A stretch of 64,000 bases of DNA, from assembly GCF_001425205.1 (NCBI RefSeq), contig NZ_LMDW01000020.1:314489-378488 (forward strand), in the 5' to 3' direction. Numbering within the stretch: position 1 is the first letter of the stretch; each line of letters starts with the position of its first letter. Made by a program: the position numbers and the translations under genes. This DNA comes from Variovorax sp. Root411 (GTDB lineage: Bacteria > Pseudomonadota > Gammaproteobacteria > Burkholderiales > Burkholderiaceae_C). The notes under the pieces were generated by a model. That model did no database searches, was not told where the DNA came from, and saw nothing but the letters and a program-made list of their open reading frames with translations. Below are positions 1 to 9,634 of this stretch, one piece after another.

Positions 1-20
1 CGGCCGGATTGTTCCGGCCG
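1..20. repeat. Perfect 8-bp inverted repeat (hairpin)
   Basis: CGGCCGGA and TCCGGCCG form a perfect 8-bp stem around a TTGT loop at the very start of the window. No T-tract follows on the plus strand, and the other side lies outside the window. It could be the terminator hairpin of a gene ending to the left, but this cannot be decided here. Confidence 0.5.
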
Positions 21-109
21 TCAGCTTGCTGCAAGATCAATCTCCATAATTATGAATTCAGTTTTGGCGGTGCCGCCAGACCCGAATGAATAACAGGAGC
101 CACGTCCAG

Positions 110-2023
110 ATGAGCCGCTACGAAGAGTTCTATCGCCAATCCGTCGACGCGCCCGAGGCCTTCTGGGCCGAACAGGCGAAGCTGATCGACTGGCAGACCC
201 CTGCGCAACAGATCCTGGACGCCAGCCAGCCACCTTTTGCGCGCTGGTTCGTCGGCGGCACGACCAACCTGTGCCACAACGCGGTCGATCGGCATCTGGC
301 CGCGCGGGGCGATCAGCCCGCGCTGGTCTTCGTCTCCTCCGAAATCGGCGTCGAGAAGAGCTACAGCTTCGACGAGTTGCATGCCGAGGTGCAGCGCACC
401 GCCGCCAGCCTGATCGAACTTGGCGTGGGCAAGGGCGATCGCGTGCTCATCTACATGCCGATGATTCCCGAGGCCGCCTTCGCGATGCTGGCCTGCGCGC
501 GCATCGGCGCCATCCACTGCGTGGTGTTCGGCGGATTCGCCAGCGGCTCGCTGGCCACGCGCATCGAGGACGCCGAGCCCAAGGTGATCGTGAGCGCCGA
601 TGCGGGCTCGCGTGGCGGCAAGGTCATTGCGTACAAGCCCTTGCTCGACGAGGCGATCCGGTTGTCGAAACACAAGCCCTCGGCGGTGCTGCTTACGGAC
701 CGCGGCCTCGCATCCATGGACCTGACTGCCGGCCGTGACCACCTGGCCGCCGAACTCAGGCGCAAGCACCTCGACGCCAAGGTGCCCTGCACATGGCTCG
801 CCTCCACCGACATCAGCTACACCATCTACACCAGCGGCACGACCGGCAAGCCCAAGGGCGTGCAGCGCGACGTGGGCGGCTATGCGGTCGCGCTGGCCGC
901 GAGCATGAAGCACATCTTCGACGGCCGGCCCGGCGAAACCTACTTCTCCACCAGCGACATCGGCTGGGTGGTGGGCCACAGCTACATCGTCTACGGCCCG
1001 CTCATCGCGGGCATGGCGACGATCATGTACGAGGGCCTGCCCACGCAAGGCATCGACCGGCAGCCCGACGGCGGCATCTGGTGGCGGCTCGTCGAAAAGT
1101 ACAAGGTGACGGTGATGTTCAGCGCCCCCACCGCGGTGCGCGTGCTCAAGAAGCAGGACCCGGCGCTGCTGAAGAAGTACGACCTGTCGAGCCTGCGCGC
1201 GCTGTTTTTGGCGGGCGAGCCGCTCGACGAGCCCACCGCACGCTGGATCAGCGAAGGCCTGGGCGTGCCGATCATCGACAACTACTGGCAGACCGAATCG
1301 GGCTGGCCGATGATCACCATCGCCAACGGCGTCGAGGCCAAGTCCAGCAAGTTCGGCAGCCCGGGCGTGCCGATGTACGGCTACCGCATCAAGATCCTGC
1401 ACGAATCGACCGGCGAGGAACTGACCGCCCCGAACGAGAAGGGCGTGGTGGTGGTCGAAGGCCCGACGCCGCCCGGCTTCATGCAGACCGTGTGGAAGGA
1501 CGACGCGCGCTTCGTCAACACCTACTGGAAGAGCGTGCCCGGCAAAATGGTCTATTCGACCTTCGACTGGGGCATCCGCGACGAAGACGGCTACTTCTAC
1601 ATCCTCGGTCGCACCGACGACGTGATCAACGTCGCGGGCCACCGCCTCGGCACGCGCGAGATCGAGGAGAGCATCTCGGGCCATGCCAACGTGGCCGAGG
1701 TCGCGGTGGTCGGCGTGGCCGACGCGCTCAAGGGCCAGGTCGCGATGGCCTTCGTCGTTCCCAAGGACGGCAAGGCCGTGGGCGACGCCGATGCGGCTCT
1801 CAAGCTCGAGGGCGAGATCATGAAGATGGTGGCCGACCAGCTCGGCGCACTGGCGCGGCCAGCGCGCGTGCGTTTCGTGAGCGGCCTGCCCAAGACCCGC
1901 AGCGGCAAGCTGCTGCGCCGTGCCATCCAGGCCGTGTGCGAGCAGCGCGATCCGGGCGACCTGACCACCATCGACGACCCCGCCACGCTGCAGCAAATCA
2001 AGCAGTTACTTTCTTCTGACTGA
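110..2023 (+). CDS. prpE: Propionate--CoA ligase (PrpE type)
   Basis: An AMP-forming acyl-CoA synthetase of 637 aa that activates propionate (and probably acetate) to its CoA ester through an acyl-adenylate. The adenylation-loop motif YTSGTTGKPKG lies near residue 240, the hinge motif GRTDDVINVAGHRLGT near 500, and the C-terminal KTRSGK near 595, whose lysine is the acetylation-controlled catalytic residue in Acs/PrpE enzymes. The C-terminal stretch (GDLTTIDDPATL) is closer to PrpE than to Acs as I know these families, so propionate is the favoured substrate. I chose the ATG at 110 because AGGAG at 95-99 sits about 10 nt upstream; an in-frame ATG at 86 would add eight residues. An AT-rich, promoter-like stretch lies at 40-60. 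No prpB or prpC is adjacent in the window. Confidence 0.9.
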   Translation: MSRYEEFYRQSVDAPEAFWAEQAKLIDWQTPAQQILDASQPPFARWFVGGTTNLCHNAVDRHLAARGDQPALVFVSSEIGVEKSYSFDELHAEVQRTAASLIELGVGKGDRVLIYMPMIPEAAFAMLACARIGAIHCVVFGGFASGSLATRIEDAEPKVIVSADAGSRGGKVIAYKPLLDEAIRLSKHKPSAVLLTDRGLASMDLTAGRDHLAAELRRKHLDAKVPCTWLASTDISYTIYTSGTTGKPKGVQRDVGGYAVALAASMKHIFDGRPGETYFSTSDIGWVVGHSYIVYGPLIAGMATIMYEGLPTQGIDRQPDGGIWWRLVEKYKVTVMFSAPTAVRVLKKQDPALLKKYDLSSLRALFLAGEPLDEPTARWISEGLGVPIIDNYWQTESGWPMITIANGVEAKSSKFGSPGVPMYGYRIKILHESTGEELTAPNEKGVVVVEGPTPPGFMQTVWKDDARFVNTYWKSVPGKMVYSTFDWGIRDEDGYFYILGRTDDVINVAGHRLGTREIEESISGHANVAEVAVVGVADALKGQVAMAFVVPKDGKAVGDADAALKLEGEIMKMVADQLGALARPARVRFVSGLPKTRSGKLLRRAIQAVCEQRDPGDLTTIDDPATLQQIKQLLSSD

Positions 2024-2201
2024 ATGAGCAGGCGAGGGGTTGCGAAGCCTCTTTGGGCCGTCATATGGTTGACGTGGCACAATGCCAAGGTACTCAGGCC
2101 CTTCCCCAGCCACAGTCGCATCCGCCAATCGGTTCAGCCGTGTCGCGGAAGGTTTCTTAACCAGCTAGTGCTTCCTTCAGGGAAGCGAAGGTCAGCGGAT
2201 C

Positions 2202-5078
2202 ATGAGCGATTCTTCTACGCCCTCGGCGTACACAGCCTATCAAGGCAACACCTACCTCTTCGGTGGCAATGCGCCCTATGTCGAAGAGATGTACGAGAAC
2301 TACCTCGCCAACCCAGGCAGCGTGCCCGACAACTGGCGTTCGTATTTCGACGCGTTGCAGAACGTTCCCGCCGTCGACGGCACCAACACCCGCGACGTTC
2401 CGCACCTGCCGGTCATCAATGCTTTCGCCGAACGTGCGAAGCAGGGCACGACCAAGGTCGTGCAGGCCAGCGGAGCCGACTCCGAACTCGGCCGCAAGCG
2501 CACCGCGGTCCAGCAACTGATCGCCGCCTACCGCAACGTCGGTGCCCGCTGGGCCGACCTCGATCCGCTCAAGCGCGCTGAGCGTCCTTCGATTCCGGAA
2601 CTCGAACCCTCGTTCTACGGCTTCACCGACGCCGACCTCGAGACGGTGTTCAACACCAGCAACACCTTCTTCGGCAAGGAGACCATGTCGCTGCGCGACC
2701 TGCTCAACGCCTTGCGCGAAACGTACTGCGGCACGATGGGCGCCGAGTACATGTACACCACCGACCAGAACCACAAGCGCTGGTGGCAGCAGCGGCTCGA
2801 AAGCGCCCGAACCAACCCCAAGCTCAGCGCCGAGCAGAAGAAGCACGTGCTGAACCGCCTCACGGCCGCTGAAGGCCTCGAGCGCTTCCTGCACACCAAG
2901 TACGTCGGCCAGAAGCGCTTCTCGCTCGAAGGCGGCGAAAGCTTCATCGTCGCGATGGACGAGCTGATCAACCAGGCCGGCGCCAAGGGCGTGCAGGAAA
3001 TCGTGATCGGCATGGCCCACCGCGGCCGCCTGAACGTGCTGGTCAACTCGCTCGGCAAGATGCCGGCCGACCTGTTCGCCGAGTTCGACCACACCGCCCC
3101 CGAAGACCTGCCCAGCGGCGACGTCAAGTACCACCAGGGCTTCAGCTCGGACGTGACCACCCCCGGCGGCCCGGTGCACCTGAGCCTTGCGTTCAATCCC
3201 TCGCACCTCGAGATCGTGAATCCCGTGGTCGAAGGCTCGGTGCGCGCCCGCATGGACCGCCGCGGCGACCCGCTGGGCAAGCAGGTGCTGCCCGTGATCG
3301 TGCACGGCGACGCCGCCTTCGCAGGCCAGGGCGTCGTGATGGAAACGCTGGCGCTGGCCGAGACCCGCGGCTACTCCACCGGCGGCACGGTGCACATCGT
3401 CATCAACAACCAGATCGGCTTCACCACCAGCGACCCGCGCGACAGCCGCTCGACGCTGTACTGCTCGGACATCGTCAAGATGATCGAAGCGCCGGTGCTG
3501 CACGTGAACGGCGACGACCCCGAAGCCGTGGTGCTCGCCACCCAGATCGCGCTGGACTTCCGCATGGAATTCCAGAAGGACGTGGTTGTCGACATCATCT
3601 GCTTCCGCAAGCTGGGTCACAACGAGCAGGACACCCCGTCGCTCACCCAGCCGCTCATGTACAAGAAGATCGCAGTCCACCCCGGCACGCGCAAGCTGTA
3701 CGCTGAAAAGCTGGCTGCCCAAGGCCTGGGCGACACGCTCGGCGACGACATGGTCAAGGCGCAGCGCGCCGCCTTCGACGAAGGCAAGAACACCGTCGAC
3801 CCGGTGCTCACCAACTTCAAGAGCAAGTACGCCGTCGACTGGAGCCCGTACCTCAACAAGAAGTGGACCGACGCCGGCGATACCGCCATTCCCTCGAGCG
3901 AATGGAAGCGCCTGGCCGAGAAGATCACCGCCGTGCCGCAAGGCTTCACGGTGCACCCGCTCGTGAAGAAGGTGCTGGACGACCGCGCAGCCATGGGCCG
4001 CGGCGACGTGAACGTCGACTGGGGCATGGGCGAGCACATGGCCTTCGCATCGCTGGTGGCCAGCGGCTACCCGATCCGCCTGTCGGGTGAAGACTCTGGC
4101 CGCGGCACGTTCACGCACCGCCACGCCGTGCTGCACGACCAGAACCGCGAGAAGTTCGACACCGGCACCTACACGCCGCTGGAGAACGTGGCCGACAACC
4201 AGGCCCCGTTCGTCGTGATCGACTCGATCCTGTCGGAAGAAGCCGTGCTTGCATTCGAATACGGCTACGCGTCTAACGACCCCAACACGCTCGTGATCTG
4301 GGAAGCCCAGTTCGGCGACTTCGTGAACGGCGCGCAGGTCGTGATCGACCAGTTCATCGCTTCCGGCGAAGTGAAGTGGGGCCGCGTCAATGGCCTCACG
4401 ATGATGCTGCCGCACGGCTACGAAGGCCAGGGCCCCGAGCACAGCTCGGCTCGCCTGGAGCGCTTCATGCAACTGAGCGCCGACACCAACATGCAGGTGG
4501 TGCAGCCGACCACGGCCAGCCAGATCTTCCACGTGCTGCGCCGCCAGATGGTGCGCAACCTGCGCAAGCCGCTGATCATCCTCACGCCCAAGTCGCTGCT
4601 GCGCAACAAGGACGCGACCTCGCCGCTGTCCGAGTTCACCAAGGGCAGCTTCCAGACCGTCATTCCCGACAGCAAGGGCCTGAAGGCGGAGAAGGTCAAG
4701 CGCCTGATCGCCTGCTCGGGCAAGGTCTACTACGACCTGGCCAAGAAGCGCGAAGAGCAGGGCACCGAAGACGTGGCGATCATCCGCGTCGAGCAGCTCT
4801 ACCCCTTCCCGCACAAGGCCTTCGCTGCCGAGATCAAGAAGTACCCGAACCTCGTCGACGTGGTGTGGTGCCAGGACGAGCCGCAGAACCAGGGCGCCTG
4901 GTTCTTCGTGCAGCACTACATCCACGAAAACATGCAGGACGGCCAGAAGCTCGGCTACTCCGGCCGTGCCGCCTCGGCATCGCCAGCGGTGGGCTACTCG
5001 CACCTGCACCAGGAACAGCAGAAGGCGCTCGTCGATGGCGCGTTCGGCAAGCTCAAGGGCTTCGTGCTGACCAAGTAA
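2202..5078 (+). CDS. sucA: 2-oxoglutarate dehydrogenase E1 component
   Basis: The thiamine-diphosphate-dependent E1 subunit (958 aa) decarboxylates 2-oxoglutarate and passes the succinyl group to the lipoyl arm of SucB in the TCA cycle. The N-terminus carries the short E1o helix that docks onto E2 (residues about 17-47). HRGRLNVL near residue 272 and the C-terminal transketolase-like domain are typical, and the length fits the family. It is the first gene of a sucA-sucB-lpdA operon, with 55 nt to sucB. The 178-nt leader upstream holds a perfect inverted repeat, TGGCA-CAA-TGCCA at 2075-2087, just after a TTGACG at 2069-2074; I found no convincing -10 partner, so the promoter is not placed. Confidence 0.97.
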   Translation: MSDSSTPSAYTAYQGNTYLFGGNAPYVEEMYENYLANPGSVPDNWRSYFDALQNVPAVDGTNTRDVPHLPVINAFAERAKQGTTKVVQASGADSELGRKRTAVQQLIAAYRNVGARWADLDPLKRAERPSIPELEPSFYGFTDADLETVFNTSNTFFGKETMSLRDLLNALRETYCGTMGAEYMYTTDQNHKRWWQQRLESARTNPKLSAEQKKHVLNRLTAAEGLERFLHTKYVGQKRFSLEGGESFIVAMDELINQAGAKGVQEIVIGMAHRGRLNVLVNSLGKMPADLFAEFDHTAPEDLPSGDVKYHQGFSSDVTTPGGPVHLSLAFNPSHLEIVNPVVEGSVRARMDRRGDPLGKQVLPVIVHGDAAFAGQGVVMETLALAETRGYSTGGTVHIVINNQIGFTTSDPRDSRSTLYCSDIVKMIEAPVLHVNGDDPEAVVLATQIALDFRMEFQKDVVVDIICFRKLGHNEQDTPSLTQPLMYKKIAVHPGTRKLYAEKLAAQGLGDTLGDDMVKAQRAAFDEGKNTVDPVLTNFKSKYAVDWSPYLNKKWTDAGDTAIPSSEWKRLAEKITAVPQGFTVHPLVKKVLDDRAAMGRGDVNVDWGMGEHMAFASLVASGYPIRLSGEDSGRGTFTHRHAVLHDQNREKFDTGTYTPLENVADNQAPFVVIDSILSEEAVLAFEYGYASNDPNTLVIWEAQFGDFVNGAQVVIDQFIASGEVKWGRVNGLTMMLPHGYEGQGPEHSSARLERFMQLSADTNMQVVQPTTASQIFHVLRRQMVRNLRKPLIILTPKSLLRNKDATSPLSEFTKGSFQTVIPDSKGLKAEKVKRLIACSGKVYYDLAKKREEQGTEDVAIIRVEQLYPFPHKAFAAEIKKYPNLVDVVWCQDEPQNQGAWFFVQHYIHENMQDGQKLGYSGRAASASPAVGYSHLHQEQQKALVDGAFGKLKGFVLTK

Positions 5079-5133
5079 TCAAAAGCCTCTTTTCACACGA
5101 ACACCCTGAAGAAAAAATCGGAGCTCACTCCAA

Positions 5134-6393
5134 ATGTCTATCGTAGAAGTCAAAGTCCCCCAGCTTTCCGAATCCGTGGCCGAAGCCACCATGCTCACGT
5201 GGAAGAAGAAGGCCGGCGAAGCCGTCGCCATCGATGAAATCCTGATCGAGATCGAGACTGACAAGGTCGTGCTGGAAGTGCCCGCGCCCTCGGCTGGCGT
5301 GCTGGCCGAAATCGTGCAGCCCGATGGCGCCACCGTGGTGGCCGATCAGCTGATCGCCAAGATCGACACCGATGGCAAGGCTTCGGCCGCCGCACCGGCG
5401 GCTGCGCCTGCCGCGGCTCCGGCTGCCGCCGCGCCTGCACCGGCAGCTGCTGCCGCCGCCACCGGCGGTTCGAAGGCCGACGTGGCCATGCCCGCCGCCG
5501 CCAAGCTACTGGCCGACAACAACCTGAAGACCAGCGACGTGGCCGGCACCGGCAAGGATGGCCGTGTCACCAAGGGCGACGTGCTCGGCGCGGTCGCTTC
5601 GGGCGCCAAGCCCGCGGCCACCATTCCCGCACCGGCTGCCAAGCCCGCACTGCCGCAAGTCGCCGCGCCTACCCGTGCGCCCGACCTGGGCGAGCGCCCC
5701 GAGCAGCGCGTGCCGATGAGCCGCCTGCGCGCCCGCATCGCCGAGCGCCTGCTGCAGTCGCAATCGACCAACGCGATCCTGACGACCTTCAATGAAGTGA
5801 ACATGGCGCCCGTCATGGAACTGCGCAAGCGCTTCCAGGACAGCTTCACCAAGGAACACGGCGTGAAGCTCGGCTTCATGAGCTTCTTCGTGAAGGCCGC
5901 GGTGCACGCACTGAAGAAGTACCCGGTGATCAACGCCTCGGTCGACGGCAACGACATCCTGTACCACGGCTACTTCGACATCGGTATCGCCGTCGGTTCG
6001 CCGCGCGGCCTGGTGGTGCCGATCCTGCGCAATGCCGACCAGATGAGCTTTGCCGACATCGAGAAGAAGATCGCCGAGTTCGGCAAGAAGGCACAAGACG
6101 GCAAGCTGGGCATCGAAGACATGACCGGCGGCACGTTCTCCATCTCGAATGGCGGCACCTTCGGCTCGATGCTCTCGACCCCGATCATCAACCCGCCCCA
6201 GTCGGCCATCCTCGGCGTGCACGCCACCAAGGACCGCGCCGTGGTCGAGAACGGCCAGATCGTCGTTCGCCCGATGAACTACCTCGCCATGAGCTACGAC
6301 CACCGCATCATCGACGGCCGCGAAGCCGTGCTGGGCCTGGTCGCCATGAAGGAAGCGCTGGAAGACCCGTCGCGCCTGCTGTTCGACATCTGA
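5134..6393 (+). CDS. sucB: Dihydrolipoyllysine succinyltransferase (E2 of 2-oxoglutarate dehydrogenase)
   Basis: E2 core enzyme of the 2-oxoglutarate dehydrogenase complex (419 aa), which transfers the succinyl group from lipoamide to CoA. The lipoyl domain is at about 1-78, with the lipoylated lysine in ETDKVVLE near residue 44. An Ala/Pro-rich flexible linker covers about 82-115. The peripheral-subunit-binding domain covers about 118-155 ([22 protein letters not shown]). The catalytic domain ends with [13 protein letters not shown] near 388-400, which holds the active-site His and Asp. It lies between sucA and lpdA, 18 nt before lpdA, as expected for a single transcription unit. Confidence 0.97.
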   Translation: MSIVEVKVPQLSESVAEATMLTWKKKAGEAVAIDEILIEIETDKVVLEVPAPSAGVLAEIVQPDGATVVADQLIAKIDTDGKASAAAPAAAPAAAPAAAAPAPAAAAAATGGSKADVAMPAAAKLLADNNLKTSDVAGTGKDGRVTKGDVLGAVASGAKPAATIPAPAAKPALPQVAAPTRAPDLGERPEQRVPMSRLRARIAERLLQSQSTNAILTTFNEVNMAPVMELRKRFQDSFTKEHGVKLGFMSFFVKAAVHALKKYPVINASVDGNDILYHGYFDIGIAVGSPRGLVVPILRNADQMSFADIEKKIAEFGKKAQDGKLGIEDMTGGTFSISNGGTFGSMLSTPIINPPQSAILGVHATKDRAVVENGQIVVRPMNYLAMSYDHRIIDGREAVLGLVAMKEALEDPSRLLFDI

Positions 6394-6411
6394 TCCGGGA
6401 GAAAGAACCAG

Positions 6412-7842
6412 ATGGCAAACAAGCAATTCGACGTCGTCGTCATCGGCGGCGGCCCCGGCGGCTACATCGCGGCGATCCGCGCCGCGCAACTCGGCTTCAA
6501 CGTGGCCTGCATCGACGAGTGGAAGAACGGCAAGGGCGGCCCCGCACCGGGCGGCACCTGCACCAACGTCGGCTGCATCCCCTCGAAGGCGCTGCTGCAA
6601 TCGTCGGAACACTTCGAGCAGGCCGGCCACCACTTTGCCGACCACGGCATCAAGGTCGAAGGCCTGGGCCTCGACATCGACAAGATGCTGGCCCGCAAGG
6701 ACCAGGTCGTGAAGCAGAACAACGACGGCATCCTGTACCTGTTCAAGAAGAACAAGATCACGTTCTTCCATGGTCGCGGCTCGTTCGTGAAGACCGACGA
6801 AACCGGCTATGAGATCAAGGTGGCGGGCGCGGCCGAGGAGTCGATCAGCGGCAAGCACGTCATCGTGGCCACGGGCTCCAATGCCCGCGCGCTGCCGGGC
6901 ACGCCGTTCGACGAGGAGAACATCCTCTCGAACGACGGCGCTCTGCGCATCGGCGCGGTGCCGAAGAAGCTGGGCCTGATCGGCTCGGGCGTCATTGGCC
7001 TCGAAATGGGTTCGGTGTGGCGCCGCCTCGGCGCGGAAGTCACGGTGCTCGAAGCACTGCCGACCTTCCTGGGCGCCGTGGACGAGCAGATCGCCAAGGA
7101 AGCCAAGAAGGCCTTCGACAAGCAGAAGCTCAAGATCGAACTCGGCGTCAAGGTCGGCGAGATCAAGTCGTCGAAGAAGGGCGTGAGCGTCGCCTGGACC
7201 AATGCCAAGGGCGAAGCCCAGACGCTGGAAGTCGACAAGCTGATCGTGTCGATCGGCCGCGTGGCCAACACCATCGGCCTGAATGCCGAAGCCGTGGGCC
7301 TGAAGCTCGACGAGCGCGGCGCCATCGCCGTCGATGACGACTGCAAGACCAGCCTGCCCAACGTCTGGGCCATCGGCGACGTGGTGCGCGGCCCGATGCT
7401 CGCGCACAAGGCCGAGGAAGAGGGCGTTGCCGTGGCGGAGCGCATCGCGGGCCAGCATGGCCACGTGAACTTCAACACGGTTCCGTGGGTGATCTACACG
7501 AACCCCGAGATCGCGTGGGTCGGCCAGACCGAGCAGCAGCTCAAGGCCGCGGGTCGCGCCTACAAGGCCGGCACCTTCCCGTTCCTTGCGAACGGCCGCG
7601 CACGCGCGCTGGGCGACACGACCGGCATGGTCAAGTTCCTGGCCGACGCAGCGACCGACGAGATCCTGGGCGTGCACATCGTGGGCCCGCAGGCCAGCGA
7701 GCTGATCTCCGAAGCCGTCGTGGCGATGGAGTTCAAGGCGAGCGCCGAGGACATCGCGCGCATCTGCCATGCGCACCCGTCGCTGTCGGAAGCCACGAAG
7801 GAAGCGGCACTCGCCGTGGACAAGCGCACGCTGAACTTCTGA
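6412..7842 (+). CDS. lpdA: Dihydrolipoyl dehydrogenase (E3)
   Basis: FAD-dependent disulfide oxidoreductase (476 aa) that re-oxidises dihydrolipoamide on SucB with NAD+. The N-terminal dinucleotide fold begins with [10 protein letters not shown] near residue 9. The redox-active pair is Cys50/Cys55 in CTNVGC. A second Rossmann motif ([13 protein letters not shown]) binds NAD, and the C-terminal HAHPSLSEA carries the catalytic His that acts with a Glu. A GGGAG-like ribosome site precedes the ATG. As third gene of the suc operon, this copy most likely serves the 2-oxoglutarate complex; a separate E3 for pyruvate dehydrogenase may exist elsewhere. Confidence 0.97.
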   Translation: MANKQFDVVVIGGGPGGYIAAIRAAQLGFNVACIDEWKNGKGGPAPGGTCTNVGCIPSKALLQSSEHFEQAGHHFADHGIKVEGLGLDIDKMLARKDQVVKQNNDGILYLFKKNKITFFHGRGSFVKTDETGYEIKVAGAAEESISGKHVIVATGSNARALPGTPFDEENILSNDGALRIGAVPKKLGLIGSGVIGLEMGSVWRRLGAEVTVLEALPTFLGAVDEQIAKEAKKAFDKQKLKIELGVKVGEIKSSKKGVSVAWTNAKGEAQTLEVDKLIVSIGRVANTIGLNAEAVGLKLDERGAIAVDDDCKTSLPNVWAIGDVVRGPMLAHKAEEEGVAVAERIAGQHGHVNFNTVPWVIYTNPEIAWVGQTEQQLKAAGRAYKAGTFPFLANGRARALGDTTGMVKFLADAATDEILGVHIVGPQASELISEAVVAMEFKASAEDIARICHAHPSLSEATKEAALAVDKRTLNF

Positions 7843-7858
7843 TCTCCCGGTCTTTCTT

Positions 7859-8959
7859 TTGACCAGCGTCAAACAGGCCTATGAGGCGGAACTCGCTGCG
7901 CGCGGGTTCCGCAGCGATCCCGCGCAACTTCACGCCGTGGAGGCGCTGGATCGCTGTGCCAACGAGTGGGCCGAATACAAGGCCCAGCGGTCGAACGCGC
8001 TGAAGAAGTTCATCAACCGGCCTGAGCTTCCGCGCGGCGTCTACATGTACGGTGGCGTCGGACGGGGCAAGAGCTTCCTGATGGACCTGTTCTTCAACGC
8101 GGTGCCGCTGCGGCGCAAGACGCGCCTGCACTTTCACGAGTTCATGCGCGAAGTGCACCGCGAGCTGCGCGAGCTGCAGGGCACGGTGAACCCGCTCGAC
8201 GAGTTGGGGCTGCGCATATCGAAGCGCTACAAGTTGATCTGCTTCGACGAGTTCCACGTGGCGGACATCACCGACGCGATGATCCTTCATCGGCTGCTGG
8301 TGTCGCTGTTCGAGAACGGCGTGGGCTTTGTCACTACCTCGAACTTCAAGCCCGACGACCTGTATCCCGGTGGCTTGCACCGCGACCGCATCCTGCCGGC
8401 CATCGCGCTCTTGAACGAGAAGCTCGAAGTGCTCAGCGTCGACAACGGCACCGACTACCGGCGCCGCACGCTCGAGCAGCTGCGCATGTACCTCACGCCG
8501 AACGATGGCGCCGCCGAGAAGGAGATGCGCAAGGCCTTCGACAAGTTGGCCGAGACGGCCGACGAAAGCCCGATCCTGCACATCGAGCAGCGCGAGATCC
8601 GCGCACTGCGCAAGGCCGGCGGCGTGGTCTGGTTCGACTTCAAGACGCTGTGCGGCGGTCCGCGCTCGCAGAACGACTACCTCGAGATCGCCAGCCAGTT
8701 CCACACCGTGCTGCTGTCCGACGTGCCGCACATGCCGGTGCGCATGGCCTCGGAAGCACGCCGTTTCACATGGCTGGTCGACGTCTTGTACGACCGGCGC
8801 TGCAAGCTCATCATGTCGGCTGAGGTTCCGCCCGAGGCGTTGTACACCGAGGGGCCGCTGTCGCATGAGTTTCCGCGCACGGTCTCGCGGCTCACCGAAA
8901 TGCAATCGAGCGAGTTCCTTGCCCTTGAACGCCGCATCGTCGACACCCGACTCACATGA
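7859..8959 (+). CDS. zapE: Cell division ATPase ZapE (AFG1 family)
   Basis: AFG1/ZapE-family P-loop ATPase, 366 aa. Walker A is YGGVGRGKS near residues 63-71, followed by MDLFF. Walker B with family-specific residues is CFDEFHVADITDAM near 127-140. In E. coli, ZapE destabilises FtsZ polymers late in constriction; the mitochondrial homologue AFG1 is linked to respiratory-complex quality control. The start is the TTG at 7859, 16 nt after lpdA; no in-frame ATG is near and no strong ribosome site is visible, so translation may depend on lpdA. The stop codon overlaps the start of the next gene (ATGA at 8956-8959). Confidence 0.9.
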   Translation: MTSVKQAYEAELAARGFRSDPAQLHAVEALDRCANEWAEYKAQRSNALKKFINRPELPRGVYMYGGVGRGKSFLMDLFFNAVPLRRKTRLHFHEFMREVHRELRELQGTVNPLDELGLRISKRYKLICFDEFHVADITDAMILHRLLVSLFENGVGFVTTSNFKPDDLYPGGLHRDRILPAIALLNEKLEVLSVDNGTDYRRRTLEQLRMYLTPNDGAAEKEMRKAFDKLAETADESPILHIEQREIRALRKAGGVVWFDFKTLCGGPRSQNDYLEIASQFHTVLLSDVPHMPVRMASEARRFTWLVDVLYDRRCKLIMSAEVPPEALYTEGPLSHEFPRTVSRLTEMQSSEFLALERRIVDTRLT

Positions 8960-9609
8960 AAAAAATCGCTCTTGCCCTGCTGATGACGCTGGCCAGCCTT
9001 CCGCTGTGGGCGCAGTCCAACGCCGCCACGGGCAATGCCGACCTCGAGGCCGAAAAGCGACGGCTTTCCAGCGAGCGCGAGGCCATCGAGAAGCGTTTTG
9101 TCGGAGAGCGGGCCGCCTGCTACAAGAAGTTCGCGGTGGAAGACTGCCTGCGCGAGAGCCGGGGCCGGCGCCGCAAGGAAACCGACAACATCAAGCGGCA
9201 GGAAACCGCGATCAACGACATCCTGCGCCAGCGCAGCGGCGCGGCCGAGTTGCAAAAGCTCGACCAGAAGGCCGGCACCCAGCGCCCGCAGGACACCCGC
9301 GAGAAGCAGGAGGAGTCGATCCAGGGCCAGAAGGACCGCGAGCAGCGCGCGGCCGACCACGCGGCCAGCCGCGCCGCCACAGCCGCCGATGCGGCCGAGC
9401 GCGAACGCCAGTTCCGGTCCAAGCAGCAGGCCCATTCCGACGAGCAGGCCAAGGCCGCCCAGCGTCAGGCCGAGGCGCCCGCTGCCGTCAAGCGTTTCGA
9501 AGACAAACAGAAGCGGGCCGAAGAGCACAGGGCCAGCCGCGAGCGGCAGAACGCCAACCGCAGCAAGCCGCGCGCGGCGCCGCTGCCGCCGCCGCCGGCC
9601 GCACCCTGA
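8956..9609 (+). CDS. Secreted, charged coiled-coil protein of unknown function
   Basis: Not recognised. The 217-aa product has a clear signal peptide (MKKIALALLMTLASLPLWAQ, cleavage after about residue 20). The mature part is almost entirely Glu/Lys/Arg/Gln/Ala helix with heptad-like spacing, and it ends in a Pro/Ala tail. Two cysteines about ten residues apart near 55-65 (AACYKKF and VEDCLRE) could form a disulfide in the periplasm. It overlaps zapE by ATGA, so it is translationally coupled and likely shares its expression. It is probably a periplasmic coiled-coil protein; no enzyme motif is visible. Confidence 0.8.
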   Translation: MKKIALALLMTLASLPLWAQSNAATGNADLEAEKRRLSSEREAIEKRFVGERAACYKKFAVEDCLRESRGRRRKETDNIKRQETAINDILRQRSGAAELQKLDQKAGTQRPQDTREKQEESIQGQKDREQRAADHAASRAATAADAAERERQFRSKQQAHSDEQAKAAQRQAEAPAAVKRFEDKQKRAEEHRASRERQNANRSKPRAAPLPPPPAAP

Positions 9610-9634
9610 GCGGGGCAAGAAGGCAGGGCGCCGC

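Noticed and set aside
50-1996. Long minus-strand frame opposite prpE
   Set aside because: Shadow of prpE with low-complexity translation.
2075-2090. Sigma-54-like site upstream of sucA
   Set aside because: TGGCAC is present but the downstream TTGC element at the correct spacing is missing.
2157-5009. 950-codon open frame on the minus strand opposite sucA
   Set aside because: Shadow of sucA. The translation is dominated by His, Val, Arg and Gly and shows no domain; high GC third positions suppress stops on the reverse strand.
5506-7872. 788-codon minus-strand frame opposite sucB-lpdA
   Set aside because: Shadow; no domain, and both plus-strand genes have full motif sets.
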